Assembly: GCA_039812765.1 (NCBI GenBank)
Contig: JBDIBF010000003.1
Coordinates: 1 to 64,000, forward strand
Source: JADJVL01 sp039812765
Lineage (GTDB): Bacteria > Acidobacteriota > Holophagae > Holophagales > Holophagaceae
DNA: 64,000 bases
Direction: 5' to 3'
Positions 43,668-51,971 of the stretch are shown piece after piece. The first letter of the stretch is position 1. Each line of letters begins with the position of its first letter. The position numbers were made by a program, and so were the translations under genes. The notes beneath the pieces were generated by a model. The model made no database searches. It was not told where the DNA came from and saw nothing but the letters and a program-made list of their open reading frames with translations.

Positions 43668-46079
43668 TCAAGACTTCCGGCGCCCGGGGGCCGGTTTCCG
43701 CCTCTCGGGCCGGATCCACCCCTCCAACGCCAACTCGAAGACCTCCTCCACGTGCTTCACGGGGTGGAATTTCAGCTTCTTCCGGACCTCGGGCTCGATC
43801 TCGTGCAGGTCCTTGAGGTTGGCGTGGGGGATGGCGATGTCGAAGACGCCCACCCGCAGCGCGGCGAGGCTCTTCTCCTTGAGGCCGCCGATGGCCAGGG
43901 CGTCGCCCCGCAGGTCGATCTCGCCGGTCATGGCCACCGTGTGCTTGACCTTGATGCCCTTGAGGACGCTGAGCAGGGCCGTGGCCATGGCCAGCCCCGC
44001 GCTGGGGCCGTCCTTGGGGATGGCGCCCTCGGGGAAGTGGATGTGGAGGTCCCGCTTCTGGAAGGCCTCGGGGTCGATCTCGAAGGCCTCGCTGCGGCTG
44101 CGGATGTAGCTCAGCGCGGCCTGGGCGCTCTCCTTCATGACGTCGCCGAGCTGGCCGGTGAGGATCAGCCCGCCCTTCCCCGGCATGGCGAGGGCCTCCA
44201 CGAAGAGCACGTCGCCGCCGGTGCTGGTCCAGGCCAGGCCGGTGACCACGCCCACCCGCGGGGCCTTGAGACGCTCGTCCTGGAGGATCTTCACCGGACC
44301 CAGGAGGTCCGGCAGGTTCTTCTCGGTGAGCGTCACCTTCCCCTTGGCCTTCCCCTCCGCCACGGCGCGAGCCACTTTGCGGCACACCGCGCCGATCTCG
44401 CGCTCCAGCTGGCGCAGGCCCGCTTCCCGGGTGTAGCCCGTGACGAGCGCCTTCAGTCCTCCGGCCGTGAAGACCAGCTGCTTCCCCGTGATGCCGTGCT
44501 TCTCGAGCTGGCGCGGGATGAGGTGGTGTTCGGCGATGCTGAGCTTCTCCTCGAGGGTGTAGCTGCTGAGGTGGATGACCTCCATGCGGTCCCGGAAGGC
44601 GGGGTGGATGGGGTCGAGTTCGTTGGCGTTGGCGACGAAGAGGACCTGGCTGAGGTCGAGGGGCACGTTCAGGTAGTGGTCCCGGAAGGTGTTGTTCTGC
44701 TCGGGATCCAGGACCTCCAGCAGGGCCGCGCTGGGGTCGCCGCGCATGTCCCGGCCGATCTTGTCCACCTCGTCCAGCATGATCACCGGGTTCATGGTCT
44801 TGGCCTGGTGGATGGCCTGCACGATGCGGCCCGGCATGGCACCCACGTAGGTGCGGCGGTGGCCGCGGACCTCGCTCTCGTCGTGGACGCCGCCCAGGGA
44901 GATGCGGGCGTACTTGCGGCCCAGGGCCCGGGCGATGCTCTTGCCGAGGCTGGTCTTGCCCACGCCGGGCGGGCCCACGAAGCAGAGGATGGTGCCCTTC
45001 TGCTCGGGCTTCAGCTTGCGGACGGCCAGGAACTCCAGGAGGCGGTCCTTGATCTTGGGCAGGCCGTCGTGGTCCTCGTCCAGCACCTTCTGGGCCGCGG
45101 CGATGTCCAGGTTGTCCTCGGTGGTCTGGCCCCAGGGCAGGTCGGTCATCCACTCCAGGTAGGTGCGGGTGACGGCGGTCTCGCTGCTGTCGGGGTGCAT
45201 GCGCTCGAGCTTCTTGAGCTGGCGCTCGATCTCCACCATCACGTCCTCGGGGACCTTCAGCTTGGCCAGCTTGTCCCGGAAGGCCTGGATCTCCTCGGCC
45301 AGCTCCGAGCCCTCGCCCAGCTCCTGCTGGATGGCCTTGAGCTGTTGGCGGAGGTAGTACTCCCGCTGGCTCTTGTCCATCTCGCCGCGGGCCTCCATGG
45401 TGATCTTCTGCTGCACTTCGAGCAGCTCGATCTCCTGGAGCAGGAGCTCGTGGATGCGCTTCAGGCGGGCCGTGGCGTCCACCATCTCCAGGACGCCCTG
45501 GAGCTGCTCGGGCTTGAGCTCCAGGTGGGAGGCCACCAGGTCCGCCAGACGGCCGGGGCTTTCGAGGTTGGAGGCGATGACGAGGGCCTCCTGGGGCAGG
45601 CTCTTGCCCAGGGACACGGCCTTCTCCAGGGTCTGGCGCACGGTGCGCAGGAGGGCGTCCACCTCCAGGCTGCGTTCGCTGCCCTCCGGCTCGGAGAGGG
45701 GCTCCACCTTGGCGACGAACAGGTTCTGGGTCTCGGTGAAGTACTCCACCCGCACACGCTGGATGCCCTGGACCAGGGCGCGGATGCGGCCGTCAGGCAG
45801 CTTCAGCACCCGCATGATGAGGGCGGCGGTCCCGATGCGGTGGAGGTCGGCCTCGGAAGGGTTCTCCGTCTCCTGCTGCTTCTGGCTGAGCAGCAGGATC
45901 ATGCGGTGCTCCACCAGGGCCTGGTCCACGGCCCGGATGGACTTCTCCCGGCTGATGCTCAGGGGCAGGATCACGTAGGGGAAGACCACCACGTCCCGCA
46001 GGGGGAGGACCGGGAGGACCTCGGGAATGCGGGGGGATTCGTCGACCAGCGTCTGGGGGGCGGAGGTTTCTTCGGCCAC
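43668..46079 (-). CDS. lon: ATP-dependent protease Lon
   Basis: An 803-residue LonA protease. It has an N-terminal substrate domain (VLPLRDVVVFPYVILPL), a long coiled coil, the AAA+ module with GPPGVGKTSL and VIMLDEVDK, and the protease domain with PKDGPSAGLAM (S693) and GGLKEKSLAA (K736). The 43-residue spacing of the catalytic pair equals that in E. coli Lon. A basic tail (RPERRKPAPGRRKS) ends the protein. It lies 33 bp downstream of nrdR. Confidence 0.97.
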   Translation of the reverse strand: MAEETSAPQTLVDESPRIPEVLPVLPLRDVVVFPYVILPLSISREKSIRAVDQALVEHRMILLLSQKQQETENPSEADLHRIGTAALIMRVLKLPDGRIRALVQGIQRVRVEYFTETQNLFVAKVEPLSEPEGSERSLEVDALLRTVRQTLEKAVSLGKSLPQEALVIASNLESPGRLADLVASHLELKPEQLQGVLEMVDATARLKRIHELLLQEIELLEVQQKITMEARGEMDKSQREYYLRQQLKAIQQELGEGSELAEEIQAFRDKLAKLKVPEDVMVEIERQLKKLERMHPDSSETAVTRTYLEWMTDLPWGQTTEDNLDIAAAQKVLDEDHDGLPKIKDRLLEFLAVRKLKPEQKGTILCFVGPPGVGKTSLGKSIARALGRKYARISLGGVHDESEVRGHRRTYVGAMPGRIVQAIHQAKTMNPVIMLDEVDKIGRDMRGDPSAALLEVLDPEQNNTFRDHYLNVPLDLSQVLFVANANELDPIHPAFRDRMEVIHLSSYTLEEKLSIAEHHLIPRQLEKHGITGKQLVFTAGGLKALVTGYTREAGLRQLEREIGAVCRKVARAVAEGKAKGKVTLTEKNLPDLLGPVKILQDERLKAPRVGVVTGLAWTSTGGDVLFVEALAMPGKGGLILTGQLGDVMKESAQAALSYIRSRSEAFEIDPEAFQKRDLHIHFPEGAIPKDGPSAGLAMATALLSVLKGIKVKHTVAMTGEIDLRGDALAIGGLKEKSLAALRVGVFDIAIPHANLKDLHEIEPEVRKKLKFHPVKHVEEVFELALEGWIRPERRKPAPGRRKS

Positions 46080-46112
46080 GGCTACCTCGGGGGAACCAGT
46101 GTACCGGGGGGC

Positions 46113-46724
46113 CTAGCGGCGCCTTCCCTTCGCCGCGGGGTCCACGCCCTCGCCGGGGAAGAGGGGCGGGGCGGAAGGCCCGCGGGGCGCGGGTTTGGGG
46201 GGTGAGGACCGCTCGGCAGCCGGGATCTGGGGCGGCGTGCGGAGCGGAAGCGGCGGGTCGGGCTCCCGGGCGTCCTTGCGCATGAGGGCCTCCAGGGCCT
46301 GCACGAACTCGGGAAGGTCCTTGAAGTCGCGGTAGACCGAGGCGAAGCGGACGTAGGCAACGGAATCCAGACCCTTCAGGGCCCGCATCACCAGCTCGCC
46401 GATGTCGCGGCTGGGGATCTCCCGATCCGGGTGCTCCATCAGGCGGGCCTGGATGTCGGCCACCACGTCGTCCACGCTGGACTGGGGGACGGGACGCTTC
46501 TGGCAGGCCAGCAGGAGACTGCGCTTGAGCTTGGCGGGGTCGAAGGGCTCCCGGCGCCCGTCCTTCTTCACCACCAGCACCGGGACTTCCTCGAGGCGCT
46601 CGTAGCTGGTGAAGCGGCGGCCACAGCGCAGGCACTCCCGACGCCGGCGGATGGCGTCTCCTTCCCGGCTCTCGCGGGAATCCACCACCTTGTCCTCGGG
46701 ATGGCCGCAGAACGGACAGCGCAT
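46113..46724 (-). CDS. nrdR: Transcriptional repressor NrdR with Pro-rich C-terminal extension
   Basis: A 203-residue Zn-finger/ATP-cone repressor of ribonucleotide reductase genes. The zinc ribbon uses C3, C6, C31 and C34 (MRCPFCG...CLRCGRRF), followed by the ATP-cone (VVKKDGRREPFDPAKLKRSL). The family is usually about 150 residues; the last ~50 here are Pro/Arg-rich (PPLPLRTPPQIPAAE and following) and appear disordered. Its own ATG follows a stop in all upstream frames. nrd genes are not in the window. Confidence 0.94.
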   Translation of the reverse strand: MRCPFCGHPEDKVVDSRESREGDAIRRRRECLRCGRRFTSYERLEEVPVLVVKKDGRREPFDPAKLKRSLLLACQKRPVPQSSVDDVVADIQARLMEHPDREIPSRDIGELVMRALKGLDSVAYVRFASVYRDFKDLPEFVQALEALMRKDAREPDPPLPLRTPPQIPAAERSSPPKPAPRGPSAPPLFPGEGVDPAAKGRRR

Positions 46725-46760
46725 GGTTCCAGCGTAGCCCCACGACGCGTCCGGCCGGGT

Positions 46761-48413
46761 TCAAAGGCCGGTCGGGTCTCCAGCGAGGGGCGGATCGCAC
46801 GGCGTGGACGTCACACAGCGGTCCCGGCCCAAGCGCTTCGCGGCATAGAGGGCCTGGTCGGCGGCGTCCACGAGGCCGGGGGGATCGGAGAACCCCGGGT
46901 AGGCGGCGATGCCGCAGCTCAGGGTCACGCGGACCGTCTCCCGGCCGACCTCCTGCGGCAATCCGGCGAAACGGGTCCGGATTTCGTCCATCACCCGGAG
47001 GGCCACGGGCAGCGGGGTGTCCGGCAGGATCACCGCGAACTCGTCGCCGCCCCAGCGGCCGGAGACGTCCGTCCGGCGCAGCCGGCGCTGAAGGATCCTG
47101 GCGAGGTTCTTCAGGACGCGGTCGCCGGAGGCGTGGCCGTGGGTGTCGTTGACGGCTTTGAACCCGTCCAGGTCAAGCATCGCGAAGGCGAGGGGGCTTC
47201 CCGCCCGGGCGGACCGGGCCACCTCGAGGCGCAGCTTGTCTTTGAGGTGGACGTGGTTGAGCAGGCCCGTGAGGCTGTCCCGGACCAACAAGTTGCGGAG
47301 CTGCCGGCCTCGCAGGGCCCGCGTGGTGACGATGCTGATGAGGTGGACCGGGGAGACGGGCTTGGTGAGGAAGTCCTCGGCTCCCCGGGCCAGGGCCTCC
47401 AGTTGGCGACGCAGGTGCTGCTCGGCGGACAGGTAGACGATGGGAAGGCTGACATAGGCGGACTGCTGGCGGATCACCGAGGCGAGCTCGAGTCCGGAAC
47501 AGCCCGGCATATATACGTCCATGAGCAGGACGTCGGGCCGATGCTCGACCAGGGGCTCCATCACCGCCATGGGATCGCGCACCACGGCGGTGCGCATGCC
47601 GGCTCCCTCCAGGATGCGGGCGCAGAAGGCCGCGGTGAGGGGGTCGTCCTCCACCACCAGGACGCGGAGGGGCTCCTGGAGCTGATGGGCCTGGAGCTGG
47701 TCGAGGGTGTCCAGGAGCGCTCCGAGATCCAGGGGCTTGGGGAAGAAGGCCACGCCCCCCGCCCGCACGGCCTCGAGCCGCGCCTCGAGGTCCGCGTAGT
47801 GAGAGAGGAAGGCCATCGGAACCGGATTGGGTGAGGACGGCCCGGCACTCCCGGGGAGGACCGGAGGCCCCTCCCCGGGCATCGAGGCCTCCAAGTCCAG
47901 CACCACCAGATCCGGTGGATCCGACTCGACCACCGCCTGGAAAGCCGCGGGATCTTCGAAGAGCTCGATGAGGCAGCCTGCGGTGGTGGCCTGCCCAGCC
48001 TGGATGTCCACGCCACCTCTGGGCGCGAGGATGCACACCCGGGGCATGGAGGAGATCCCTGGGGCCCGCGGCTCGGGGCCGAGCTCGGAGCGCATGCGCA
48101 CCAGGGCGTCCACCACCTCCACCTGCTCGCCGTCATCAAGGGGCGTACCCTGGTCCCGGCGCCCCCGCAGCCACCGTTCGAGGTCGCGGGCGGCGAGGGC
48201 CAACCCGTTCCGGCCCTGCTCCTGCGCGACGGGAATGAGTGCTTCCAGGTCCAGCAGCAGGTCCACCACCCTGTCCGTCTGGGGCCGCGTCAGATCCGGC
48301 CAGGTGAGGTCCAGGCGCCGGAGGATGGCCAGGAGGCGCGCCCTGGAGGCGAACTCCCGGGTCGTCGGCCAGGCGTCGTCGCAGGGCGGTGGAGGGGAAC
48401 CGGCGGGGTCCAT
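46761..48413 (-). CDS. Two-receiver diguanylate cyclase
   Basis: A 550-residue response regulator making c-di-GMP. The order is an N-terminal helical region (1-120), a first receiver-like domain (~125-240) without a clear acidic pocket at its start, a true receiver (~250-365) with EDD (255-257), phospho-acceptor D299 and K351, then GGDEF (~375-540). The active site is RWGGDEF (453-459) and the inhibitory RxxD site is R446-D449, five residues upstream, so product inhibition is expected. ATG 48413 is used; a GTG nine bases earlier is possible. The cognate kinase is not adjacent. Confidence 0.93.
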   Translation of the reverse strand: MDPAGSPPPPCDDAWPTTREFASRARLLAILRRLDLTWPDLTRPQTDRVVDLLLDLEALIPVAQEQGRNGLALAARDLERWLRGRRDQGTPLDDGEQVEVVDALVRMRSELGPEPRAPGISSMPRVCILAPRGGVDIQAGQATTAGCLIELFEDPAAFQAVVESDPPDLVVLDLEASMPGEGPPVLPGSAGPSSPNPVPMAFLSHYADLEARLEAVRAGGVAFFPKPLDLGALLDTLDQLQAHQLQEPLRVLVVEDDPLTAAFCARILEGAGMRTAVVRDPMAVMEPLVEHRPDVLLMDVYMPGCSGLELASVIRQQSAYVSLPIVYLSAEQHLRRQLEALARGAEDFLTKPVSPVHLISIVTTRALRGRQLRNLLVRDSLTGLLNHVHLKDKLRLEVARSARAGSPLAFAMLDLDGFKAVNDTHGHASGDRVLKNLARILQRRLRRTDVSGRWGGDEFAVILPDTPLPVALRVMDEIRTRFAGLPQEVGRETVRVTLSCGIAAYPGFSDPPGLVDAADQALYAAKRLGRDRCVTSTPCDPPLAGDPTGL

Positions 48414-48530
48414 GGGCAGCACCGTCCTTTCCGGAGGAGGACGGCCGTGGCGCAGGGTCGGGAAAGAAAGGGCCAGCGGGGTCTGGCCTTCAATATAAGG
48501 GTTCCCAGTGTGGGGGCATGCTTTTCTGAC

Positions 48531-49139
48531 CTAGCCCCGGGGGCCAGCGGGCCACCCGTAGGCCTTGCGGACCTGGGCTTCCACGGCGAGCGCGAAGGCT
48601 TCGGCCTCCGCTTTGAGGCGCTGCTCTGGCCCGCGTTCGCCGTGCATGAGCTTGGGGTGGGCCAGGATGATGGCGTCCGGCGAGAGGGGCTTGAAGGACG
48701 TCGACCGGTCCGGGTTGGGCGGCAGCAGGGCGACGGAGGCGGTCGGGACCCGGATGGGGTAGCCCAACTGGTCCAGCTTCGCCTGGGTCCGGGTCTCCAG
48801 GCGGGCGAGGCTGAGGGCCACCAGGGTCGGATTGCGGGTGAGCGCGGCCGACGCGACCCGCTCGAAGCCCGGGTCGTGGTACTCCGCCTCCTCGAAGCTC
48901 GTGACCACGATCCTCAGGGTGCCCACGGCAGGGTCGGCGGCGGCCAGCCTTCCGGCGAACCGGGCTTCGAGGGCCGCGCGGTAGGCGGCGAGGCCTTCGG
49001 AGCCCAGGCCCGCGGGCCCCGGAGGCGTCTGGTCCACTAGGTCCAGGGCCACCCGGGCCTCCGGCCTGGCCAGGTAGCCTGCCTCCGGGGACCCGCAGGC
49101 GGCCAGGGCCAGCAGGAGTGCGGGTGCGAGGCGCCGCAT
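48531..49139 (-). CDS. Lipoprotein, unknown
   Basis: A 202-residue lipoprotein; the signal peptide ends in LAACGS. The body alternates alpha and beta with conserved-looking RIVVTSFEEAEYHDPGF and LSPDAIILAHPKLMHG, and a C-terminal helix of charged residues. It resembles small outer-membrane-associated lipoproteins in size, but I cannot name a family. Its ATG overlaps the osmC-like stop (TGATG), so the pair is co-translated. Confidence 0.65.
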   Translation of the reverse strand: MRRLAPALLLALAACGSPEAGYLARPEARVALDLVDQTPPGPAGLGSEGLAAYRAALEARFAGRLAAADPAVGTLRIVVTSFEEAEYHDPGFERVASAALTRNPTLVALSLARLETRTQAKLDQLGYPIRVPTASVALLPPNPDRSTSFKPLSPDAIILAHPKLMHGERGPEQRLKAEAEAFALAVEAQVRKAYGWPAGPRG

Positions 49140-49585
49140 CAGGCTTCCACGACGGTGGGCGCCATCACCACCTTGGACTTGATGCTGTTGGCCACGAAGC
49201 AGTACTTGTGGGCCTTCTCGAAGAGCTCCTCCACCTTGGCCTTGCTCGTGCCCCGGGCCACGCGGATGGTGGGCTTGAGGTGGATCTCCGCCACCCAGGT
49301 CACCTTTTCCACGGTGTCGAGGATGGATTCGGCATGGTCCTCGTAGCGGGTCACCTCCACCCGCGCCTTCGCGCAGAGGGCGAGGAAGGTGAGCATGTGG
49401 CAGTTCGCCAGGGCGGCGCCCAGGAGGTCCTCGGGATTCCAGCGGGTGGCGGTGCCGGCGTACTCCGCGGCGCTGCTGACGGGGATCGCGACCTTGCCGG
49501 CCGCCCCGGCCTCGGCGTCGCGGCTGTAGCCCTCCTGGGTGGTGTTGCCGGACCAGGTGAGGGTGAAGGGGTAGGCGTGGGCCAT
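49139..49585 (-). CDS. OsmC/Ohr family peroxidase-like protein
   Basis: A 148-residue OsmC-superfamily protein that reduces organic hydroperoxides with paired cysteines. The peroxidatic-type Cys is in PEDLLGAALANCHMLTFLALC (about C62) and the partner in HKYCFVANSI (about C128), the usual ~65-residue spacing. It is closer to OsmC/YhfA than Ohr by motif. It is divergent from the TPR/SHOCT gene across 64 bp and translationally coupled to the lipoprotein. Confidence 0.85.
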   Translation of the reverse strand: MAHAYPFTLTWSGNTTQEGYSRDAEAGAAGKVAIPVSSAAEYAGTATRWNPEDLLGAALANCHMLTFLALCAKARVEVTRYEDHAESILDTVEKVTWVAEIHLKPTIRVARGTSKAKVEELFEKAHKYCFVANSIKSKVVMAPTVVEA

Positions 49586-49649
49586 CGTCGTCTCCAGTCA
49601 AAGGGCCATTGTCGCCGATACTGGGGATCGCCTCATCCCTGGAGTTCCC

Positions 49650-50702
49650 ATGCGCGCCCTGCCCTGCCTGCTGCTGGCCGCGGCCCTGCCGGTCCCCGCC
49701 CAGTTCTGGTCCCGCCTGGCCAACCCTTCCGTGGAAGTGCGGCTCCGCCACGCCCCCGACCTCGGCGTGCGCCTGGACCGCGTGGCCTTCGCGCCACCCC
49801 GCAACGCCCCGAGCCGGGAGCTCGGTGACGCCCTGTTGGCCGCGCTGGTGCGTGGCGGCGTCGTGGTGGTGGACCGCGCCCGCACGGGCGCCGAGGCGCC
49901 GTCCCATCTGCTGGAAGTGGACGTCTCCCGGGACGAGGTGCGCCATGAGGAGTCCGTGAAGGAGGACAAGGACCGCGATGGCCGCATCAAGTCCACCACG
50001 CGCACGTGGACGACCCGTCTGGAGGTCGTCGCCGACATCCGCCTGGTGGAACTGGCCTCGGGGCGGTCCCTGGAGGTGCTGCGGGTGGACGAACGGCCCA
50101 AGGCCACCGCCTCCTCGGACAAGGGTTCCCCGGCGAAGCCCGAGGCGGGCCCCCTGCGCCAGCAGGTCCGGGAGGCGGCGCTGGCCAAGGCCCTCCACCA
50201 GCTCCTGCCCTGGGACGAAGGGGTGCAGGCGGTCTTCTTCGACGACGAGAAGTACCACATGGAGGCGGCCCACAAGCGCCTCCAGGCCCAGGACCGGGCC
50301 GGGGCCTGGCGCGAGCAGCGCGAAGGGGCCGAGTTCGCCCGGGTGGACGCCAAGGGGGATCCCAAGTACCGGGCCCGGGCCCTCCACAACCTGGGGGTCC
50401 TGGCCTTTCAGGAGGGCCGCCTGGACGAGGCCCTGGCACGGTTCCGGGAGGCGCGGGAGCTGCAGCCCGAGGGCAGCATCTTCAAGGACGCGATGAGGGA
50501 CGTCGAACGCGCGAAGGCCGTGGCCGCGGCCCTGGACGCCTTCGAAAGCTCGCGCGCCCGGCGGCGGGAGTCCGCTCCGCGTCCAGCCGGCAAGGCCAGC
50601 CTCGAGGAGCGCCTCGAGGCCCTGGACCGGATGCGCCAGAAGGGCCTCATCACGGAGTCGGAGTATCAGGCCAAGAAGGCCGAGCTCTTGAAGGAGCTCT
50701 AG
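49650..50702 (+). CDS. Secreted TPR protein with C-terminal SHOCT domain
   Basis: A 350-residue protein with a signal peptide (MRALPCLLLAAALPVPA), a beta-rich N-terminal region (30-150) and a helical region with a TPR-like pair (RALHNLGVLAFQEGRLDEAL) at about 245-275. The end is a SHOCT domain (SLEERLEALDRMRQKGLI to the C-terminus; LDRMRQKGLITESEYQAKK). SHOCT is associated with oligomerisation. No catalytic function was identified. The phospholipase D-type gene follows with 1 bp between, suggesting an envelope role. Confidence 0.7.
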   Translation: MRALPCLLLAAALPVPAQFWSRLANPSVEVRLRHAPDLGVRLDRVAFAPPRNAPSRELGDALLAALVRGGVVVVDRARTGAEAPSHLLEVDVSRDEVRHEESVKEDKDRDGRIKSTTRTWTTRLEVVADIRLVELASGRSLEVLRVDERPKATASSDKGSPAKPEAGPLRQQVREAALAKALHQLLPWDEGVQAVFFDDEKYHMEAAHKRLQAQDRAGAWREQREGAEFARVDAKGDPKYRARALHNLGVLAFQEGRLDEALARFREARELQPEGSIFKDAMRDVERAKAVAAALDAFESSRARRRESAPRPAGKASLEERLEALDRMRQKGLITESEYQAKKAELLKEL

Positions 50703-50703
50703 C

Positions 50704-51900
50704 GTGTCCCGGCGGGGAGCGCTGCCCGACCCGGCGCGGGCCGCCTGGCGGCGCTTCCTGCTGCGCTTCTCCCACCAGCACGGGCTGCCGGTGCGGGAAG
50801 GGAACGCGGTCGGGCTGCTCATGGGCGGCTCGGAGCTCCTGGACGCCACCCAGGACCTGATCCGGGGCGCCCGGGGGAGCCTGCGCTTCGAGATGTACAT
50901 CTGGAAGCCCGACGCGGTGGGCGAGGCGATCGCCGACCTGCTGGTGGAGGCCCTTGGGCGGGGCGTGAAGGTCCACGGCGTGGTGGACCACCTGGGGAGC
51001 CTCGGCATCGCCCCGTTGGCCGCGCGGGTCGTGGCGGCCGGCGGGGAGCTGCGCTATTTCCACCCGGTGGGGCTCTGGCGGCCCTTCAAGGTCTGGAACC
51101 GCCGGAACCACCGGAAGGTGGTGGTCGCCGACGGCGCCGAGGCGGTGGTGGGCAGCGGGAACTGGGGCGAGGAGTACGACCTCCGGAGGACGGCGGACGC
51201 CTATCTGGACCTCGGCCTGCGGTTGCGGGGCCCGTCGGTGGCGGACCTGGATGAGGACTTCCGGCGGATCTGGCGGCGGTGCGGCGGGACCGACCCCGGC
51301 CCCGCGTCTCCGCCGGAGGGGCCCCTGTCTTGGCCCCGCCCACCCTGCGACGGCGCCACGGTGCAGGTGGTGACCAGCCTGGGCCGATTCGGCGTGCGGG
51401 CCATCCGGCGCCACACCGAATTCCTGGTGCGGCAGGCCCGGGAGCGGCTCTGGATCGCGAACGCCTACTTCATTCCGACCCTGCGACTGCGCCGCCTGCT
51501 GGTCCGGGCGGCGCGGCGGGGCGTGGACCTCCGGCTCCTGCTGCCGGGGGTCAGCGACAATCCCCTGGCCCTGGCGGCGAGCCGGGCAGGCTACGGCGCC
51601 CTGCTGAAGGCCGGGGCCCGCATCCTCGAGCGGGACCACCGCTTCCTCCACGCCAAGGCCGCCCTCGTGGGCCGGGACCACGCCCTCATCGGGAGCGCCA
51701 ACCTCGACTCCCGCAGCTTCCGCCACAACCTCGAGCTGAACGTGCTGGTCCAGCACCCCGGGCTGGTCCGGCGCCTGGAGGAGGCCTTCGAGGCCCAGGC
51801 GCCCGAAAGCCAGCCGGTCACCCTGGCCGCCTGGGAGGCGCGGCCCTGGTGGACGCGCCTGTGGCAGCGGGCGGCCTACGCCCTCCGCTGGTGGCTCTGA
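50704..51900 (+). CDS. Phospholipase D family protein, cardiolipin synthase-like
   Basis: A 398-residue PLD-superfamily enzyme that likely makes or exchanges phospholipid head groups at the membrane. Two HKD motifs are present: NHRKVVVAD with H136, K138, D143, and LHAKAALVG with H316, K318, but Gly323 replaces the third-motif Asp (D325 lies two later). No N-terminal membrane helices are present, unlike E. coli ClsA, so it resembles the soluble ClsB-type. A C-terminal basic-hydrophobic segment (WWTRLWQRAAYALRWWL) could bind membranes. The start is GTG at 50704, 1 bp after the upstream stop. Confidence 0.85.
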   Translation: MSRRGALPDPARAAWRRFLLRFSHQHGLPVREGNAVGLLMGGSELLDATQDLIRGARGSLRFEMYIWKPDAVGEAIADLLVEALGRGVKVHGVVDHLGSLGIAPLAARVVAAGGELRYFHPVGLWRPFKVWNRRNHRKVVVADGAEAVVGSGNWGEEYDLRRTADAYLDLGLRLRGPSVADLDEDFRRIWRRCGGTDPGPASPPEGPLSWPRPPCDGATVQVVTSLGRFGVRAIRRHTEFLVRQARERLWIANAYFIPTLRLRRLLVRAARRGVDLRLLLPGVSDNPLALAASRAGYGALLKAGARILERDHRFLHAKAALVGRDHALIGSANLDSRSFRHNLELNVLVQHPGLVRRLEEAFEAQAPESQPVTLAAWEARPWWTRLWQRAAYALRWWL

Positions 51901-51917
51901 GGCCGTTTCGCGGCACA

Positions 51918-51966
51918 AGCAGCCCTAGGGGTGGCCAGGGATGCATCGGCCACCCCTAGGGCTGCT
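51918..51966. terminator. Long bidirectional hairpin between convergent genes
   Basis: A perfect 19-bp inverted repeat (51918-51936 and 51948-51966; AGCAGCCCTAGGGGTGGCC and its complement) with an 11-base loop. It fills most of the 71-bp gap between the phospholipase gene and the M2 peptidase gene. No long T-run follows on either side, so it may act mainly as an mRNA-end stabiliser, or be a binding site. Confidence 0.7.
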
Positions 51967-51971
51967 GGGCC

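Noticed and set aside
42336..46205. 1289-codon plus-strand open frame opposite ribD, ftsY and lon
   Set aside because: Antisense shadow spanning three real genes.
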